Below are positions 50,737 through 60,561 of a stretch of 64,000 nt of DNA, one piece after another. Under the pieces are notes generated by a model. That model was given only the letters and a program-made list of their open reading frames with translations. It searched no databases and had not been told where the DNA came from. Position numbers and translations under genes: made by a program. Numbering within the stretch: the first letter of the stretch is position 1; every line of letters starts with the position of its first letter. Source of the DNA: Limnohabitans sp. Rim28 (GTDB taxonomy: Bacteria > Pseudomonadota > Gammaproteobacteria > Burkholderiales > Burkholderiaceae_C); NCBI RefSeq assembly GCF_000293865.2, contig NZ_ALKN02000011.1, positions 1-64,000 of the forward strand. Reading direction: 5' to 3'.

Positions 50737-51465
50737 ATGAGGACCCTTTTGAATTGGATAGCACTGCTTGGGCTGCTGCTGACGCCCACGTTGACGTGGG
50801 CTGCCAGGCCGTTCATGACCGACGATGCCCGCATGACCACCGCGGGCAGCTGCCAACTTGAAACCTGGTCACGCCGCGATGCCAACCGCACCGAGCAATG
50901 GGCATTGCCGGCCTGCAACCCGACGGGTCGGTTCGAGATCACGGCGGGTGGGGCCGCTTTGCGCGATGCCGCCTTGGGGCACAGCGTGGATGCCGTGTTG
51001 CAAGTCAAAACCCTGTTCAAAACCATGGCCCCCAACGGTTGGGGCGCGGGCTTGGCCCTCGGCCAAACGCGCCATCGCCCGCACACCGATTTGGACTTGG
51101 CGCAAGGTCAAACCTATGCCTACGTGCCGGTGTCGGTGTCCTTCATGGACGACCGGTGGGTCAGCCACACCAACCTGGGTTGGAGCAGAGACCGGGCCAC
51201 AAGGCGTGACCAGATGACTTGGGGCACGGGCCTGGAGTTCCAGTTCCATGAACGCTGGATGTGGATTGCCGAAAGCTTTGGCACAGACCGGCAAAAACCG
51301 TTTTGGCAAACCGGCCTGCGTTACCAGGTGTTGCCCGGTGTGTTGCAGGTGGATGCAACTTTAGGAGCGCCTTTAGGAGCGCCTTTAGGTGGGCCGAACG
51401 TCCAGCGCGCCGATCAGCAGTGGCTGTCCTTGGGCTTGCGCTGGACCCCTGAGAAATTCCCCTGA
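50737..51465 (+). CDS. Exported protein, probable outer-membrane barrel
   Basis: 242 residues with a signal peptide (MRTLLNWIALLGLLLTPTLT, cleavage near WAA). The mature part starts RPFMTDDARMTTAGSCQLET and alternates aromatic and polar residues with a C-terminal LSLGLRWTPEKF, typical of transport-like outer-membrane beta barrels, though the last residue is Pro rather than Phe. A 12-bp direct repeat at 51361-51390 encodes LGAP repeats. Function unknown. It is convergent with gshB, three bases apart. Confidence 0.72.
   Translation: MRTLLNWIALLGLLLTPTLTWAARPFMTDDARMTTAGSCQLETWSRRDANRTEQWALPACNPTGRFEITAGGAALRDAALGHSVDAVLQVKTLFKTMAPNGWGAGLALGQTRHRPHTDLDLAQGQTYAYVPVSVSFMDDRWVSHTNLGWSRDRATRRDQMTWGTGLEFQFHERWMWIAESFGTDRQKPFWQTGLRYQVLPGVLQVDATLGAPLGAPLGGPNVQRADQQWLSLGLRWTPEKFP
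51361..51390. repeat. 12-bp tandem repeat inside a coding region
   Basis: TTAGGAGCGCCT occurs twice in direct succession and a third partial copy (TTAGGT) follows. The unit is a multiple of three, so changes in copy number would keep the frame and only add or remove LGAP units in a loop of the exported protein. Confidence 0.8.
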
Positions 51466-51468
51466 GCT

Positions 51469-52410
51469 TTAAAGCGCTGCTTCAACCGCGTCCATGAACA
51501 GCGCGGCCACATCACAGCCCATCTGGTCGGTGATTTCCTGAAAGCAGGTGGGGCTGGTCACGTTGATTTCGGTCAGGCTCTCGCCAATGATGTCCAGGCC
51601 CACCAGCATCAAGCCGCGCGCAAACAGGATGGGGCCCAGCGCTTCGGCGATTTCGCGGTCGCGCGCTGAAATGGGTTGCGCCACGCCCTTGCCACCTGCT
51701 GCCAAGTTGCCGCGCACTTCGCCGCCTTGCGGGATGCGGGCCAGGCAAAAGGGCACGGGCTTGCCGCCAATCAGGAGCACGCGCTTGTCGCCTTGCGCGA
51801 TGCCGGGCAGAAACTTTTGCACCATCACGGTTTGTGCGCCGCCCCGGTTCAAGGTTTCGACGATCACGCCCAAATTGAGGCCGTCTGCGCCCACCTTGAA
51901 AATGCCCGTGCCGCCCATGCCGTCCAGGGGCTTCAAGATGATGGTGCCGTGTTCGGCATGGAAGGCGCGAATATCGGCTTCGCTGCGCGTGACCAGCGTG
52001 GGCGCGATGAACTGTGGAAACTCCAAAATCGCCAACTTTTCGGGGTGGTTGCGCAGGGCCGCGGGGCTGTTGAAGACCTTGGCGCCCTCGCGCTCGGCTT
52101 GGCTCAGCAGGTGGGTGGCGTAAAAGTATTCGCTGTCAAACGGCGGGTCGGTGCGCATGATCACCGCGCCAAAGTCTTTCAAATGGGCGCGTCGTGTCGC
52201 GGTTGGGGTGAACCAGGTGTCGGCTTGTCCTGTGAGCGTGATGTCGCGCACTTGGGCCGATACGGCTTCGTCACGCTGCCAGCGCACATCGGTCATCTCA
52301 CAGGCCACGACCTGGTGGCCGCGCTTTTGCGCCTCGCGCATCATCGAAAACGTGGTGTCCTTGTAAATCTTGAAGGACTCGAGGGGGTCGGCAATGAAAA
52401 GAATGTGCAT
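51469..52410 (-). CDS. gshB: Glutathione synthetase
   Basis: 313-residue ATP-grasp enzyme joining gamma-glutamylcysteine and glycine. MHILFIADPLESFKIYKDTT, MRTDPPFDSEYFYAT, ILKPLDGMGGTGIF and the C-terminal INVTSPTCFQEI are GshB signatures. Length and start fit the family. Separate from gshA, which is not in the window. Confidence 0.96.
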   Translation of the reverse strand: MHILFIADPLESFKIYKDTTFSMMREAQKRGHQVVACEMTDVRWQRDEAVSAQVRDITLTGQADTWFTPTATRRAHLKDFGAVIMRTDPPFDSEYFYATHLLSQAEREGAKVFNSPAALRNHPEKLAILEFPQFIAPTLVTRSEADIRAFHAEHGTIILKPLDGMGGTGIFKVGADGLNLGVIVETLNRGGAQTVMVQKFLPGIAQGDKRVLLIGGKPVPFCLARIPQGGEVRGNLAAGGKGVAQPISARDREIAEALGPILFARGLMLVGLDIIGESLTEINVTSPTCFQEITDQMGCDVAALFMDAVEAAL

Positions 52411-52458
52411 GGCAGGACTGTGTCACAAAAAAGGGCGAAACCGTGACGCCGGAGCGTC

Positions 52459-53955
52459 TTATTGGAAGGCCACTTCGGCAAAGCTGCGCAGTTTGCGGCT
52501 GTGCAGTTGTTCGGGGCCAGCGTCGCGCAACAAAGTCACGGCGCGGATACCAATTTGCAGGTGCTGATTGACCCGCTCTCGGTAGAAGTGGTTGGCCATG
52601 CCGGGCAGCTTGATCTCGCCATGCAGGGGTTTGTCGCTCACGCACAGCAAGGTGCCGTAGGGCACCCGAAAGCGAAAGCCGTTGGCGGCAATGGTGGCGC
52701 TTTCCATGTCCAGGGCCACGGCGCGGCTTTGGCTGAAACGCCGTTGCGGCTTGTTGTCCGGCAGCAGCTCCCAGTTGCGGTTGTCGGTGCTGGCCACCGT
52801 GCCGGTGCGCATCAGGCGTTTGAGGTCTGCACCATGGCAACCGGTGACCTCGGACACGGCACGTTCCAACGCCACCTGCACTTCGGCCAGCGCCGGGATC
52901 GGCACCCACAGTGGCAGTTCTTCGTCCAGCACATGGTCTTCGCGCACATAGGCGTGGGCCAGCACATAGTCGCCCAGCAGCTGCGTGGTGCGCAGGCCCG
53001 CGCAGTGGCCCAGCATCAGCCAGGCATGCGGGCGCAGCACGGCGATGTGGTCGGTGATGGTTTTGGCGTTGGCGGGGCCCACGCCGATGTTCACCATGGT
53101 GATGCCGCTGTGGCCCTTGCGCACCAGGTGGTAGCCGGGCATTTGCGGCAGCCGCGGCGGTGTTTGGCCCTGGGCGTCCACGTCTTCGGGCGAAAGGCCC
53201 ACGCGGCGCGTGACCATGTTGCCGGGTTCGACAAAGGCGATGTACTCGCTGTGGGGGTTTTGCATCTCGGTGCGACCCAGCGCAATGAACTCGTCGATGT
53301 AGAACTGGTAATTGGTGAACAGCACATAGTTCTGAAACCAGCGCGGCGAGGTGCCGGTGTAGTGGCGCAGCCGTTGCAAGGAATAGTCAATGCGCGGCGC
53401 GGTGAAGAGCGACAGCGGTCGTGCTTCGGAGGCTGCGGGCTCGTGCGTGCCGTTGGCGATGCCGTCGTCCATGGCGGCCAAGTCCGGCAGGTCAAACACC
53501 TCGCGCATCAGGGCCTGACGCTCGGGGCTCAGGCTGCCTTCCATGTGCTCGTCTTCTGCCCAAGAAAAGTGGATGGGAATGGGTTGGTTGCTGGTGCCCA
53601 CCTGCAAGCTCACGCCATGGTTTTGCAGCAACAAAGCCAACTGCTGACGGATGTAGAAGGCGAACAAGTCGGGCCGCGTGAGGGTGGTTTCAAAGCGGCC
53701 CGGCTCGGCCACAAAGCCATAGCTCAGCCGGCTGTCCAGTCCTGTGCTTGTGCGGTTGGGGCTGCTGATGTGCACCCGCACAAACGGGTAATAAGCCCGC
53801 ACCCGGGTGTCGGTCATGTCGGCCCCTGCCACAAATTCACGCATGGCTTGGCGCAGGTGGTTCACGCTGTGCTGGTAGATGTGCTGGATTTGCGCCAAAG
53901 CGCTTTCGGCATCTTGGTGTTCAGAGGGGGCGATGAACGGCGGCAGGTGCTGCAT
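52459..53955 (-). CDS. amn: AMP nucleosidase
   Basis: 498-residue enzyme that hydrolyses AMP to adenine and ribose 5-phosphate, adjusting AMP levels. N-terminal Amn-specific domain (RAYYPFVRVHISSP), then the purine nucleoside phosphorylase-like domain with MVNIGVGPANAKTITDH, MLGHCAGLR and ALDMESATIAANGF (the catalytic-site glutamate). The frame extends to 54018, but the ATG at 53955 fits the family start. Divergent from the BKACE gene. Confidence 0.94.
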   Translation of the reverse strand: MQHLPPFIAPSEHQDAESALAQIQHIYQHSVNHLRQAMREFVAGADMTDTRVRAYYPFVRVHISSPNRTSTGLDSRLSYGFVAEPGRFETTLTRPDLFAFYIRQQLALLLQNHGVSLQVGTSNQPIPIHFSWAEDEHMEGSLSPERQALMREVFDLPDLAAMDDGIANGTHEPAASEARPLSLFTAPRIDYSLQRLRHYTGTSPRWFQNYVLFTNYQFYIDEFIALGRTEMQNPHSEYIAFVEPGNMVTRRVGLSPEDVDAQGQTPPRLPQMPGYHLVRKGHSGITMVNIGVGPANAKTITDHIAVLRPHAWLMLGHCAGLRTTQLLGDYVLAHAYVREDHVLDEELPLWVPIPALAEVQVALERAVSEVTGCHGADLKRLMRTGTVASTDNRNWELLPDNKPQRRFSQSRAVALDMESATIAANGFRFRVPYGTLLCVSDKPLHGEIKLPGMANHFYRERVNQHLQIGIRAVTLLRDAGPEQLHSRKLRSFAEVAFQ

Positions 53956-54158
53956 AGGGTTCCTGGGCAGGGGGTCTGGTGGGGGCGTCCACAAAGTGGG
54001 TGCTCGGGTCTTGTGCATTTTGCTGCAATCGCGTGACCCGCGTGTGTCGTGGCCGTGGGGTTGTTGCCTTGGTGACCACGCCGCCCTGGCCTGTCAGGCA
54101 TGCTAGAGCGCACGCGAAGCCTGCATGCAGCGGGTTCACCATTTTCAGGAGACGGTTC

Positions 54159-55091
54159 ATGAGCAAAGCCCGCAAAGTCATCATCACCTGCGCCCCCACG
54201 GGCGCCATCCACACGCCCAGCATGTCGCCGCATTTGCCGGTCACAGCCGACGAAATTGCCGACGCGGCCATTGCGGCCGCCGAGGCGGGCGCGGCCATCT
54301 TGCACCTGCACGCCCGCGACCCGGCAGACGGCCGCCCCACCCAAGACCCGGCGTTTTTTGTGCCGTTTTTGCAAAAGATCAAGGCCCACACCAAGGCCGT
54401 GATCAACCTGACCACAGGCGGCAGCCCGCACATGACGGTGCACGAGCGCATGCAGCCAGCGCTGACCTTCAAGCCCGAGGTGGCTTCGCTCAACATGGGC
54501 TCGATGAATTTCGGTTTGTTCCCCATGCTGGACCGGTTCAAAAATTTTGAGCATGAGTGGGAGCGCGAGCACCTGGAGAAAAGCCGCGATCTGGTGTTCA
54601 AGAACACCTACAAGGACATCGAAACCATTTTGCGCCTGGGCACCGAAAACGGCACCCGCTTTGAGTTCGAGTGCTACGACATCAGCCACCTCTACAACCT
54701 GGCGCACTTCCGTGACCGGGGGCTGGTCACAGGACCTTTGTTTGTGCAATCGGTGTTCGGCATTTTGGGCGGCATTGGCCCGCACCCGGAAGACCTGATG
54801 CACATGCGCCGCACCGCAGACCGGCTGTTTGGCAACGATTACCAGTGGTCGATTCTGGGCGCAGGCAAGGGCCAGATCGCGTTGGCCAGCATCGGCGCGG
54901 CCATGGGCTCGAACGTGCGTGTGGGCCTGGAAGACTCGCTGTGGATCGGCCCCGGAAAATTGGCCGAGTCCAGCGCGCAGCAGGTCCAGCGCATCCGCAC
55001 CGTGCTCGAAGCCCTCAACCTGGAGATCGCCACACCCGATGAGGCGCGCAGCATGCTGGCGCTCAAGGGTGGGGATCGGGTGAACTTTTGA
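54159..55091 (+). CDS. BKACE family enzyme (3-keto-5-aminohexanoate cleavage type)
   Basis: 310-residue zinc TIM barrel of the DUF849/BKACE family, which condenses a beta-keto acid with acetyl-CoA to give acetoacetate and a new CoA ester. Metal ligands are seen in LHLHARDP (His49, His51), with TCAPTGAIHTP at the N-terminus and INLTTGGSPHMT near residue 85. The lysine-fermentation partners (kamA, kdd) are absent, so the beta-keto-acid substrate is not lysine-derived. CAGGAG precedes the ATG at 54159. It converges with icmF, which uses acyl-CoA substrates, but a functional link is only conjecture. Confidence 0.88.
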   Translation: MSKARKVIITCAPTGAIHTPSMSPHLPVTADEIADAAIAAAEAGAAILHLHARDPADGRPTQDPAFFVPFLQKIKAHTKAVINLTTGGSPHMTVHERMQPALTFKPEVASLNMGSMNFGLFPMLDRFKNFEHEWEREHLEKSRDLVFKNTYKDIETILRLGTENGTRFEFECYDISHLYNLAHFRDRGLVTGPLFVQSVFGILGGIGPHPEDLMHMRRTADRLFGNDYQWSILGAGKGQIALASIGAAMGSNVRVGLEDSLWIGPGKLAESSAQQVQRIRTVLEALNLEIATPDEARSMLALKGGDRVNF

Positions 55092-55094
55092 GGT

Positions 55095-58000
55095 TCACAT
55101 GTTGCGCCGGTATTGACCACCCACCTCAAACAGCGCGTTGGTGATCTGGCCGAGTGAGCAGACACGCACCGCGTCCATCAACACCTCAAAGACGTTGCCG
55201 TTGTCGATCACGGCTTGTTGCAGGCGTTGGAGCATGGCGGGCGACTCGCTGGCGTGCTTGGCGTGGAAGTCGTTCAGGCGCTGGAGTTGCGACTGCTTTT
55301 CTTCTTCGGTTGAGCGGGCCAGTTCCAGCGTTTCCATGACCTCGTCGCCCTTGGGGTTGCGGAAGGTGTTGACGCCGATGATGGGCAGCTCACCGGTGTG
55401 CTTGAGCATCTCGTAGTGCATGGACTCGTCTTGGATCTTGCCGCGCTGGTAGCCGGTCTCCATCGCGCCCAGCACGCCGCCGCGCTCGGCGATCTTTTCA
55501 AATTCGGCCAACACGGCTTCTTCCAGCAACTCGGTCAACTCGTCGATGATGAAGGCGCCTTGGCTCGGGTTTTCGTTCTTGGCCAGGCCCCATTCGCGGT
55601 TGATGATCATCTGGATCGCCATGGCACGCCGCACCGAATCTGCAGTGGGGGTGGTGATGGCTTCGTCAAAGGCGTTGGTGTGCAGGCTGTTGCAGTTGTC
55701 GTAGATCGCGATCAGCGCCTGCAGCGTGGTGCGGATGTCATTGAACTGGATCTCTTGGGCGTGCAGTGAGCGGCCCGAGGTCTGGATGTGGTACTTGAGT
55801 TTTTGGCTGCGCTCGTTGGCGCCGTATTTCTCTTTCATGGCCACGGCCCAGATGCGGCGCGCCACACGGCCCATGACGGTGTATTCCGGGTCCATGCCGT
55901 TGCTGAAGAAGAAGGACAGGTTGGGCGCGAAGTCGTCGATGTGCATGCCACGCGCCAAGTACGCTTCCACAAACGTGAAGCCATTCGACAGCGTGAACGC
56001 CAGCTGAGAAATCGGGTTGGCCCCGGCTTCGGCGATGTGGTAACCCGAAATCGACACCGAGTAGAAGTTGCGCACGTCGTGGTGCACAAAGTACTGCGCA
56101 ATGTCGCCCATGACCTTCAGGCTGAATTCGGTGGAGAAGATGCAGGTGTTTTGGCCTTGGTCTTCTTTCAGGATGTCGGCTTGGACCGTACCGCGCACGT
56201 TGGCCAGCACCCATTCCTTGATCTTGGCGGCTTCGGTTTCGGTGGGTTCGCGGCCGTTGTCAGCTTTGAACTTGTCGATGTTCTGGTCGATGGCCGTGTT
56301 CATGAACATGGCCAGAATCGAGGGCGCAGGGCCATTGATGGTCATCGACACCGAGGTGGTCGGGTTGCACAGGTCAAAGCCCGAGTACAGCACCTTCATG
56401 TCATCCAGCGTGGCCACGTTCACGCCCGAGTTGCCGATCTTGCCGTAGATGTCGGGGCGCAGGTCGGGGTCGTTGCCGTACAGCGTGACCGAGTCAAAGG
56501 CTGTGGACAGGCGTTTGGCGGGCAAACCTTCGCTCACCAGTTTGAAGCGGCGGTTGGTGCGGAAGGGGTCGCCTTCACCTGCGAACATGCGGGTGGGGTC
56601 TTCGCCCTCGCGCTTGAAGGCGAAGGTGCCTGCGGTGTAGGGGTAGCTGCCGGGCACGTTGTCCAGCATCAGCCACTTGAGCACTTCGCCGTCGTCTTCG
56701 TATTGCGGCAGCGCCACCTTGCGGATGGTGGTGCCAGACAAGGATTTGGTGGTGAGTGCGGTGCGAATTTCTTTGTCGCGAATTTTGACCACGTACTCGT
56801 CGCCCGCATAGGCTTTTTGCATGTCGGGCCATTGGGCCAGCAGCTTGCGGGCTGCGGGGTCTTGCGTTTGTTCGCGGCTCACGGCCAGGTCAATCGCAGC
56901 TTCGGCGGCTTTGGCGCGGCCTGACTTGCCCACTTCGAGCATGCGGGCGGCGGCGCGCAGTTGCTGAATCTCGCGAGCCAGGCGCGACTGGTCGATGGCG
57001 CGCTTTTTGTAGCCGCGCACCGTGTCGCTGATTTCGGCCAGATAACGGGTGCGGGAAGACGGCACCACCGGGTTCTGGTGCGTGCTGTGGCGAACGTGGA
57101 CCACGGGCAACCGTCCCTCGGTGGTGTTCATGCCCAGCTCGGACAGTCGGGCCTTGAGGGCTTGGTACAGCGCCGTCACGCCGTCGTCGTTGAAGCGGGC
57201 GGCCATGGTGCCAAACACGGGCATCTGCTCGGTCGGCACGGTCCAGGCTTCTTTGTTGCGCTGCACCTGTTTGGCCACGTCGCGCAGGGCGTCGCTGGAG
57301 CCTTTGCGGTCGAACTTGTTGATGGCCACAAACTCGGCAAAGTCCAGCATGTCGATTTTTTCGAGCTGGCTGGCTGCGCCAAACTCGGGCGTCATCACGT
57401 ACATCGGCACGTCCACATGCGGCACGATGGCCGCGTCGCCTTGGCCAATGCCCGAAGTTTCAACGACGACCACGTCAAAATTCGCCACCTTGCAAGCGGC
57501 GATCACATCGGGCAGCGACTTGCTGATCTCGGAGCCAAAGTCACGCGTGGCCAGCGAGCGCATGAAGACGCGCGGGCCTTGTGACCAAGGGCTGATGGCG
57601 TTCATGCGGATGCGGTCGCCCAGCAAGGCACCGCCGCTCTTGCGGCGTGAAGGGTCGATCGAGATCACGGCCACGCGCAGCGCATCGCCTTGGTCCAACC
57701 GCAGGCGGCGGATCAACTCGTCGGTCAGCGACGACTTGCCCGCGCCGCCCGTGCCGGTGATGCCCAGCACGGGCACCTTCTTTTGGGCAGCTTGTTCGCG
57801 CAAGGCTTGGACCACGCTGGCGTCGGCTTTGTCGTTTTCCAGCGCTGTGATCAGCTGCGCCAAAGCACGCCAGTGCATTTCGCCATGGCCTTGAATCGCA
57901 TCGATGGTCTTGGGGGCCAAGGGGCTGATGTCTTTATCGCAGCGCATGACCATTTCGCCAATCATCCCGGCCAGGCCCATTTTTTGGCCATCTTCGGGGC

Positions 58001-58385
58001 TGAAAATGCGCACGCCTTTGTCGGCCAGGGCGCGGATTTCGGACGGCACGATCACGCCGCCACCGCCGCCAAACACTTGGATGTGCTCGCCGCCCCGGGC
58101 TTTGAGCAGGTCCACCATGTAGCTGAAATATTCGTTGTGCCCGCCTTGGTAAGAGCTGATGGCGATGCCCTGTGCGTCTTCTTGCAGCGCTGCGGTCACC
58201 ACCTCGTCCACCGAGCGGTTGTGGCCCAGGTGGATCACTTCGGCGCCCATGCTTTGCAGGATGCGGCGCATGATGTTGATGGCGGCGTCGTGCCCGTCAA
58301 AAAGGCTGGCGGCGGTCACAAAACGCACTTTGTGGGTGGGGCGGTATTCGGCCAGGGCTTTGAATTCGGCGGACAAGTCGGTCAT
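55095..58385 (-). CDS. icmF: Fused isobutyryl-CoA mutase (IcmF)
   Basis: 1,096-residue adenosylcobalamin mutase. N-terminal B12 domain (FDGHDAAIN, His32 the axial ligand; [10 protein letters not shown]), then the MeaI-type GTPase chaperone (GTGGAGKSS at 211-219, [21 protein letters not shown]), then the substrate TIM barrel (from about 560: [32 protein letters not shown]). The B12-G-barrel order distinguishes IcmF from methylmalonyl-CoA mutase. It interconverts isobutyryl- and n-butyryl-CoA; some homologues prefer isovaleryl/pivalyl-CoA. The ATG at 58385 starts the family sequence. A palindromic operator lies 41 bp upstream. Confidence 0.93.
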   Translation of the reverse strand: MTDLSAEFKALAEYRPTHKVRFVTAASLFDGHDAAINIMRRILQSMGAEVIHLGHNRSVDEVVTAALQEDAQGIAISSYQGGHNEYFSYMVDLLKARGGEHIQVFGGGGGVIVPSEIRALADKGVRIFSPEDGQKMGLAGMIGEMVMRCDKDISPLAPKTIDAIQGHGEMHWRALAQLITALENDKADASVVQALREQAAQKKVPVLGITGTGGAGKSSLTDELIRRLRLDQGDALRVAVISIDPSRRKSGGALLGDRIRMNAISPWSQGPRVFMRSLATRDFGSEISKSLPDVIAACKVANFDVVVVETSGIGQGDAAIVPHVDVPMYVMTPEFGAASQLEKIDMLDFAEFVAINKFDRKGSSDALRDVAKQVQRNKEAWTVPTEQMPVFGTMAARFNDDGVTALYQALKARLSELGMNTTEGRLPVVHVRHSTHQNPVVPSSRTRYLAEISDTVRGYKKRAIDQSRLAREIQQLRAAARMLEVGKSGRAKAAEAAIDLAVSREQTQDPAARKLLAQWPDMQKAYAGDEYVVKIRDKEIRTALTTKSLSGTTIRKVALPQYEDDGEVLKWLMLDNVPGSYPYTAGTFAFKREGEDPTRMFAGEGDPFRTNRRFKLVSEGLPAKRLSTAFDSVTLYGNDPDLRPDIYGKIGNSGVNVATLDDMKVLYSGFDLCNPTTSVSMTINGPAPSILAMFMNTAIDQNIDKFKADNGREPTETEAAKIKEWVLANVRGTVQADILKEDQGQNTCIFSTEFSLKVMGDIAQYFVHHDVRNFYSVSISGYHIAEAGANPISQLAFTLSNGFTFVEAYLARGMHIDDFAPNLSFFFSNGMDPEYTVMGRVARRIWAVAMKEKYGANERSQKLKYHIQTSGRSLHAQEIQFNDIRTTLQALIAIYDNCNSLHTNAFDEAITTPTADSVRRAMAIQMIINREWGLAKNENPSQGAFIIDELTELLEEAVLAEFEKIAERGGVLGAMETGYQRGKIQDESMHYEMLKHTGELPIIGVNTFRNPKGDEVMETLELARSTEEEKQSQLQRLNDFHAKHASESPAMLQRLQQAVIDNGNVFEVLMDAVRVCSLGQITNALFEVGGQYRRNM

Positions 58386-58425
58386 GAGGGCGTCTCCGGT
58401 AGCGGGCAGTGTTCTGAGCTTTGAC

Positions 58426-58443
58426 GTTGACGTAAACGTCAAC
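58426..58443. promoter_or_regulatory. Palindromic operator before icmF
   Basis: GTTGACGT-AA-ACGTCAAC is a perfect inverted repeat with 8-bp arms, 41-58 bp before the icmF start codon. Palindromes with an ACGT core of this kind are known for regulators of branched-chain acyl-CoA catabolism such as LiuR; the actual regulator is inference. Confidence 0.65.
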
Positions 58444-58592
58444 CAAAACCCGCATCTTAGCCGCTGCGGCCTGTCCTGTCACTGACACTTGTGCCGCCCG
58501 GCAAAAAGCTATGATTTGGGGGATAGACCTCAGGCCACTGGCGCCTGAATTGTCCTTGTCGTTTTTGCCTTGACTGATTGAATGAGCACCCG

Positions 58593-59033
58593 ATGACCTC
58601 ACCCACCACAGCCGTACCTACACTTCCGTCCATCCAAGCGGCCACCGGCCATGCAGGCGATATTTCGCCCGAACAGGCATGGGCCTGGATGCAATCGGGC
58701 GAGGCCAAATTGGTGGACGTGCGCACTGACGCCGAACGGGCATGGGTAGGTTTTGTGCCCGGTGCCCATGCCTTGGCCTGGAAGCAATGGCCCGGCATGG
58801 TCATGAATCCGGGTTTTGACGCAGGTGCACAGACCTTGGGCGCAGATGGCAAAAAACTGCTGATGTTGTGCCGCAGCGGTGTGCGCTCGATCGCCGCCGC
58901 TCAGCGTGCGACCGAGCTGGGTTTGCAGGCCTACAACATCCTGGAGGGTTTTGAGGGCGACCCGGACGACCAAGCACACCGGGGCGTCCAAGGCGGCTGG
59001 CGCGTTCGCGGGCTGCCTTGGCAGCAAAACTGA
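58593..59033 (+). CDS. Rhodanese-like domain protein
   Basis: 146-residue single-domain rhodanese. ISPEQAWAWMQSGEAKLVDV begins the domain, and the active-site loop LMLCRSGVRS carries the persulfide-forming cysteine. It would move sulfane sulfur in the cytoplasm; the acceptor is unknown. The ATG at 58593 is preferred to a TTG 15 bases upstream. Divergent from icmF, convergent with the amidase gene. Confidence 0.9.
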   Translation: MTSPTTAVPTLPSIQAATGHAGDISPEQAWAWMQSGEAKLVDVRTDAERAWVGFVPGAHALAWKQWPGMVMNPGFDAGAQTLGADGKKLLMLCRSGVRSIAAAQRATELGLQAYNILEGFEGDPDDQAHRGVQGGWRVRGLPWQQN

Positions 59034-59054
59034 GGTCAAGCCGCGGGACGCGAC

Positions 59055-60500
59055 TCAAACGCCTGGCGGGCGGCGGTTGATCAGTTCTGGGTTGGCTTTT
59101 TCGTAAGCGTGCGCCAACTTCAGCAGCGCCCAGTCGCCTTGTGGCTTGCCAATCAGCGCCAAGCCCATCGGCAGCCCGTTGGCGCCAAAACCGGCAGGCA
59201 CGCTGATGGACGGCAAGCCTGCCAAAGTGGCGTAAATCACCACCTCCATCCAGCGGTGGTAAGTGTCCATGCTGCGGCCCGCAATGCTTTGCGGCCAGCG
59301 CAGGTTCACATCAAAAGGCCAAACCTGAGCCACCGGAATGGCCAGCACATCGAACTTTTCAAACAAAGCCAGCATGCTGTGGTGAAAACGCGTGCGGCTG
59401 GCGCTGGCGGCCATGAGTTGTGCCCCGGTCAGGGTGAGGTATTGTTCATGTTCCCACAGCGCTTCTGCTTTGATGTGCGCCCGGTTGGCCGGGTTGAGCC
59501 ACAAAGGCGCGATGCGCGGCCCCACCAAGGCCTGGCGCCACACCAACCAGGTCTGCCAAATTTGCTCGGGCGGCATGCCCAGCTGGGCTTCGTCCACCGT
59601 GCAGCCCATGCCCGTGAAACTGTTCAAGGCGGTTTGGCACACCTCCAAAATGCCGTCTTCGATGGGCAAGTGGCCTTGCAGATCACCCAACCAACCCACG
59701 CGTTGGCCTTTCGGATCGCTGTCCAGCTTGCCTGCCAACAGGGCAGGGTCATCGGCCAGGCTCAGCGGACTGGCCGGGTGGGGGCCAGCCTGCACCGACA
59801 ACAGCATGGCCAGGTCGGCCACATGGCGGGCCATGGGGCCTTCGGTGGCCAGTTGTGCCATGAAGACGTCTTGCGCAGGTTGCATCGGCACCCGCCCTTG
59901 CGAGGGGCGCATGCCAAACACATGGTTCCAGCCCGCCGGGTTGCGCAGGCTGCCCATGAAGTCCGAGCCATCGGCCACGGGCAGCAGGCGTTGTGCCAGT
60001 GCCACAGCTGCGCCACCGCTGCTGCCGCCGGCCGATTTACTCGGGTCCCAGGCGTTGCGGGTGGGGCCAAACACCTCGTTGAAGGTGTGCGAGCCCAGGC
60101 CAAACTCGGGCGTGTTGGTTTTACCGATCACGATCGCGCCCGATGCCTTCATGCGCTGGGCCATGAGGCCATCTTCAGCGGCCACAACGTCCTTCATCAG
60201 GGGGCTGCCCAAGCTGGTGCGCAGGCCCTGCACGTTGGCCAAATCTTTGATGGCTTGGGGCATGCCGTGCATCCAGCCCATGGATTCGCCCCGCGCCAAC
60301 TGCGCATCGCGTTCTTGAGCTTGGCGCAGCAAGGCCTCGGTATCGACACGGCTGACGATGGCATTGCTGCCCGGGTTGAACCGGTCCACCTGAGCCAGCG
60401 TGGCTTGCATCACCTCATGACAGGACACCTGCCGTTGCTGTATCGCACGAGACAAGTCTGTGGCGCTGAAATCGGTAATGTGTGTCGCTGAGGGTTTCAT
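59055..60500 (-). CDS. Amidase (amidase signature family)
   Basis: 481-residue hydrolase of the Ser-cisSer-Lys family. Lys85 in PQAIKDLANV, SAGGSSGGAAVALA (about 156-169) with the cis-Ser, and GSDFMGSLRNPAG with the nucleophilic Ser184 are visible. No signal peptide. Substrate unknown; it is not GatA, since gatB and gatC are absent and the C-terminal part differs. Divergent from a peptide-type ABC transporter with 61 bp between starts, which may supply amide substrates (inference). Confidence 0.9.
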   Translation of the reverse strand: MKPSATHITDFSATDLSRAIQQRQVSCHEVMQATLAQVDRFNPGSNAIVSRVDTEALLRQAQERDAQLARGESMGWMHGMPQAIKDLANVQGLRTSLGSPLMKDVVAAEDGLMAQRMKASGAIVIGKTNTPEFGLGSHTFNEVFGPTRNAWDPSKSAGGSSGGAAVALAQRLLPVADGSDFMGSLRNPAGWNHVFGMRPSQGRVPMQPAQDVFMAQLATEGPMARHVADLAMLLSVQAGPHPASPLSLADDPALLAGKLDSDPKGQRVGWLGDLQGHLPIEDGILEVCQTALNSFTGMGCTVDEAQLGMPPEQIWQTWLVWRQALVGPRIAPLWLNPANRAHIKAEALWEHEQYLTLTGAQLMAASASRTRFHHSMLALFEKFDVLAIPVAQVWPFDVNLRWPQSIAGRSMDTYHRWMEVVIYATLAGLPSISVPAGFGANGLPMGLALIGKPQGDWALLKLAHAYEKANPELINRRPPGV

Positions 60501-60561
60501 CCTCTGATTTTTAGTGATACCGTTCGTTGGATCATGTCGCCCTATTGACTGGAGTGCTTTT

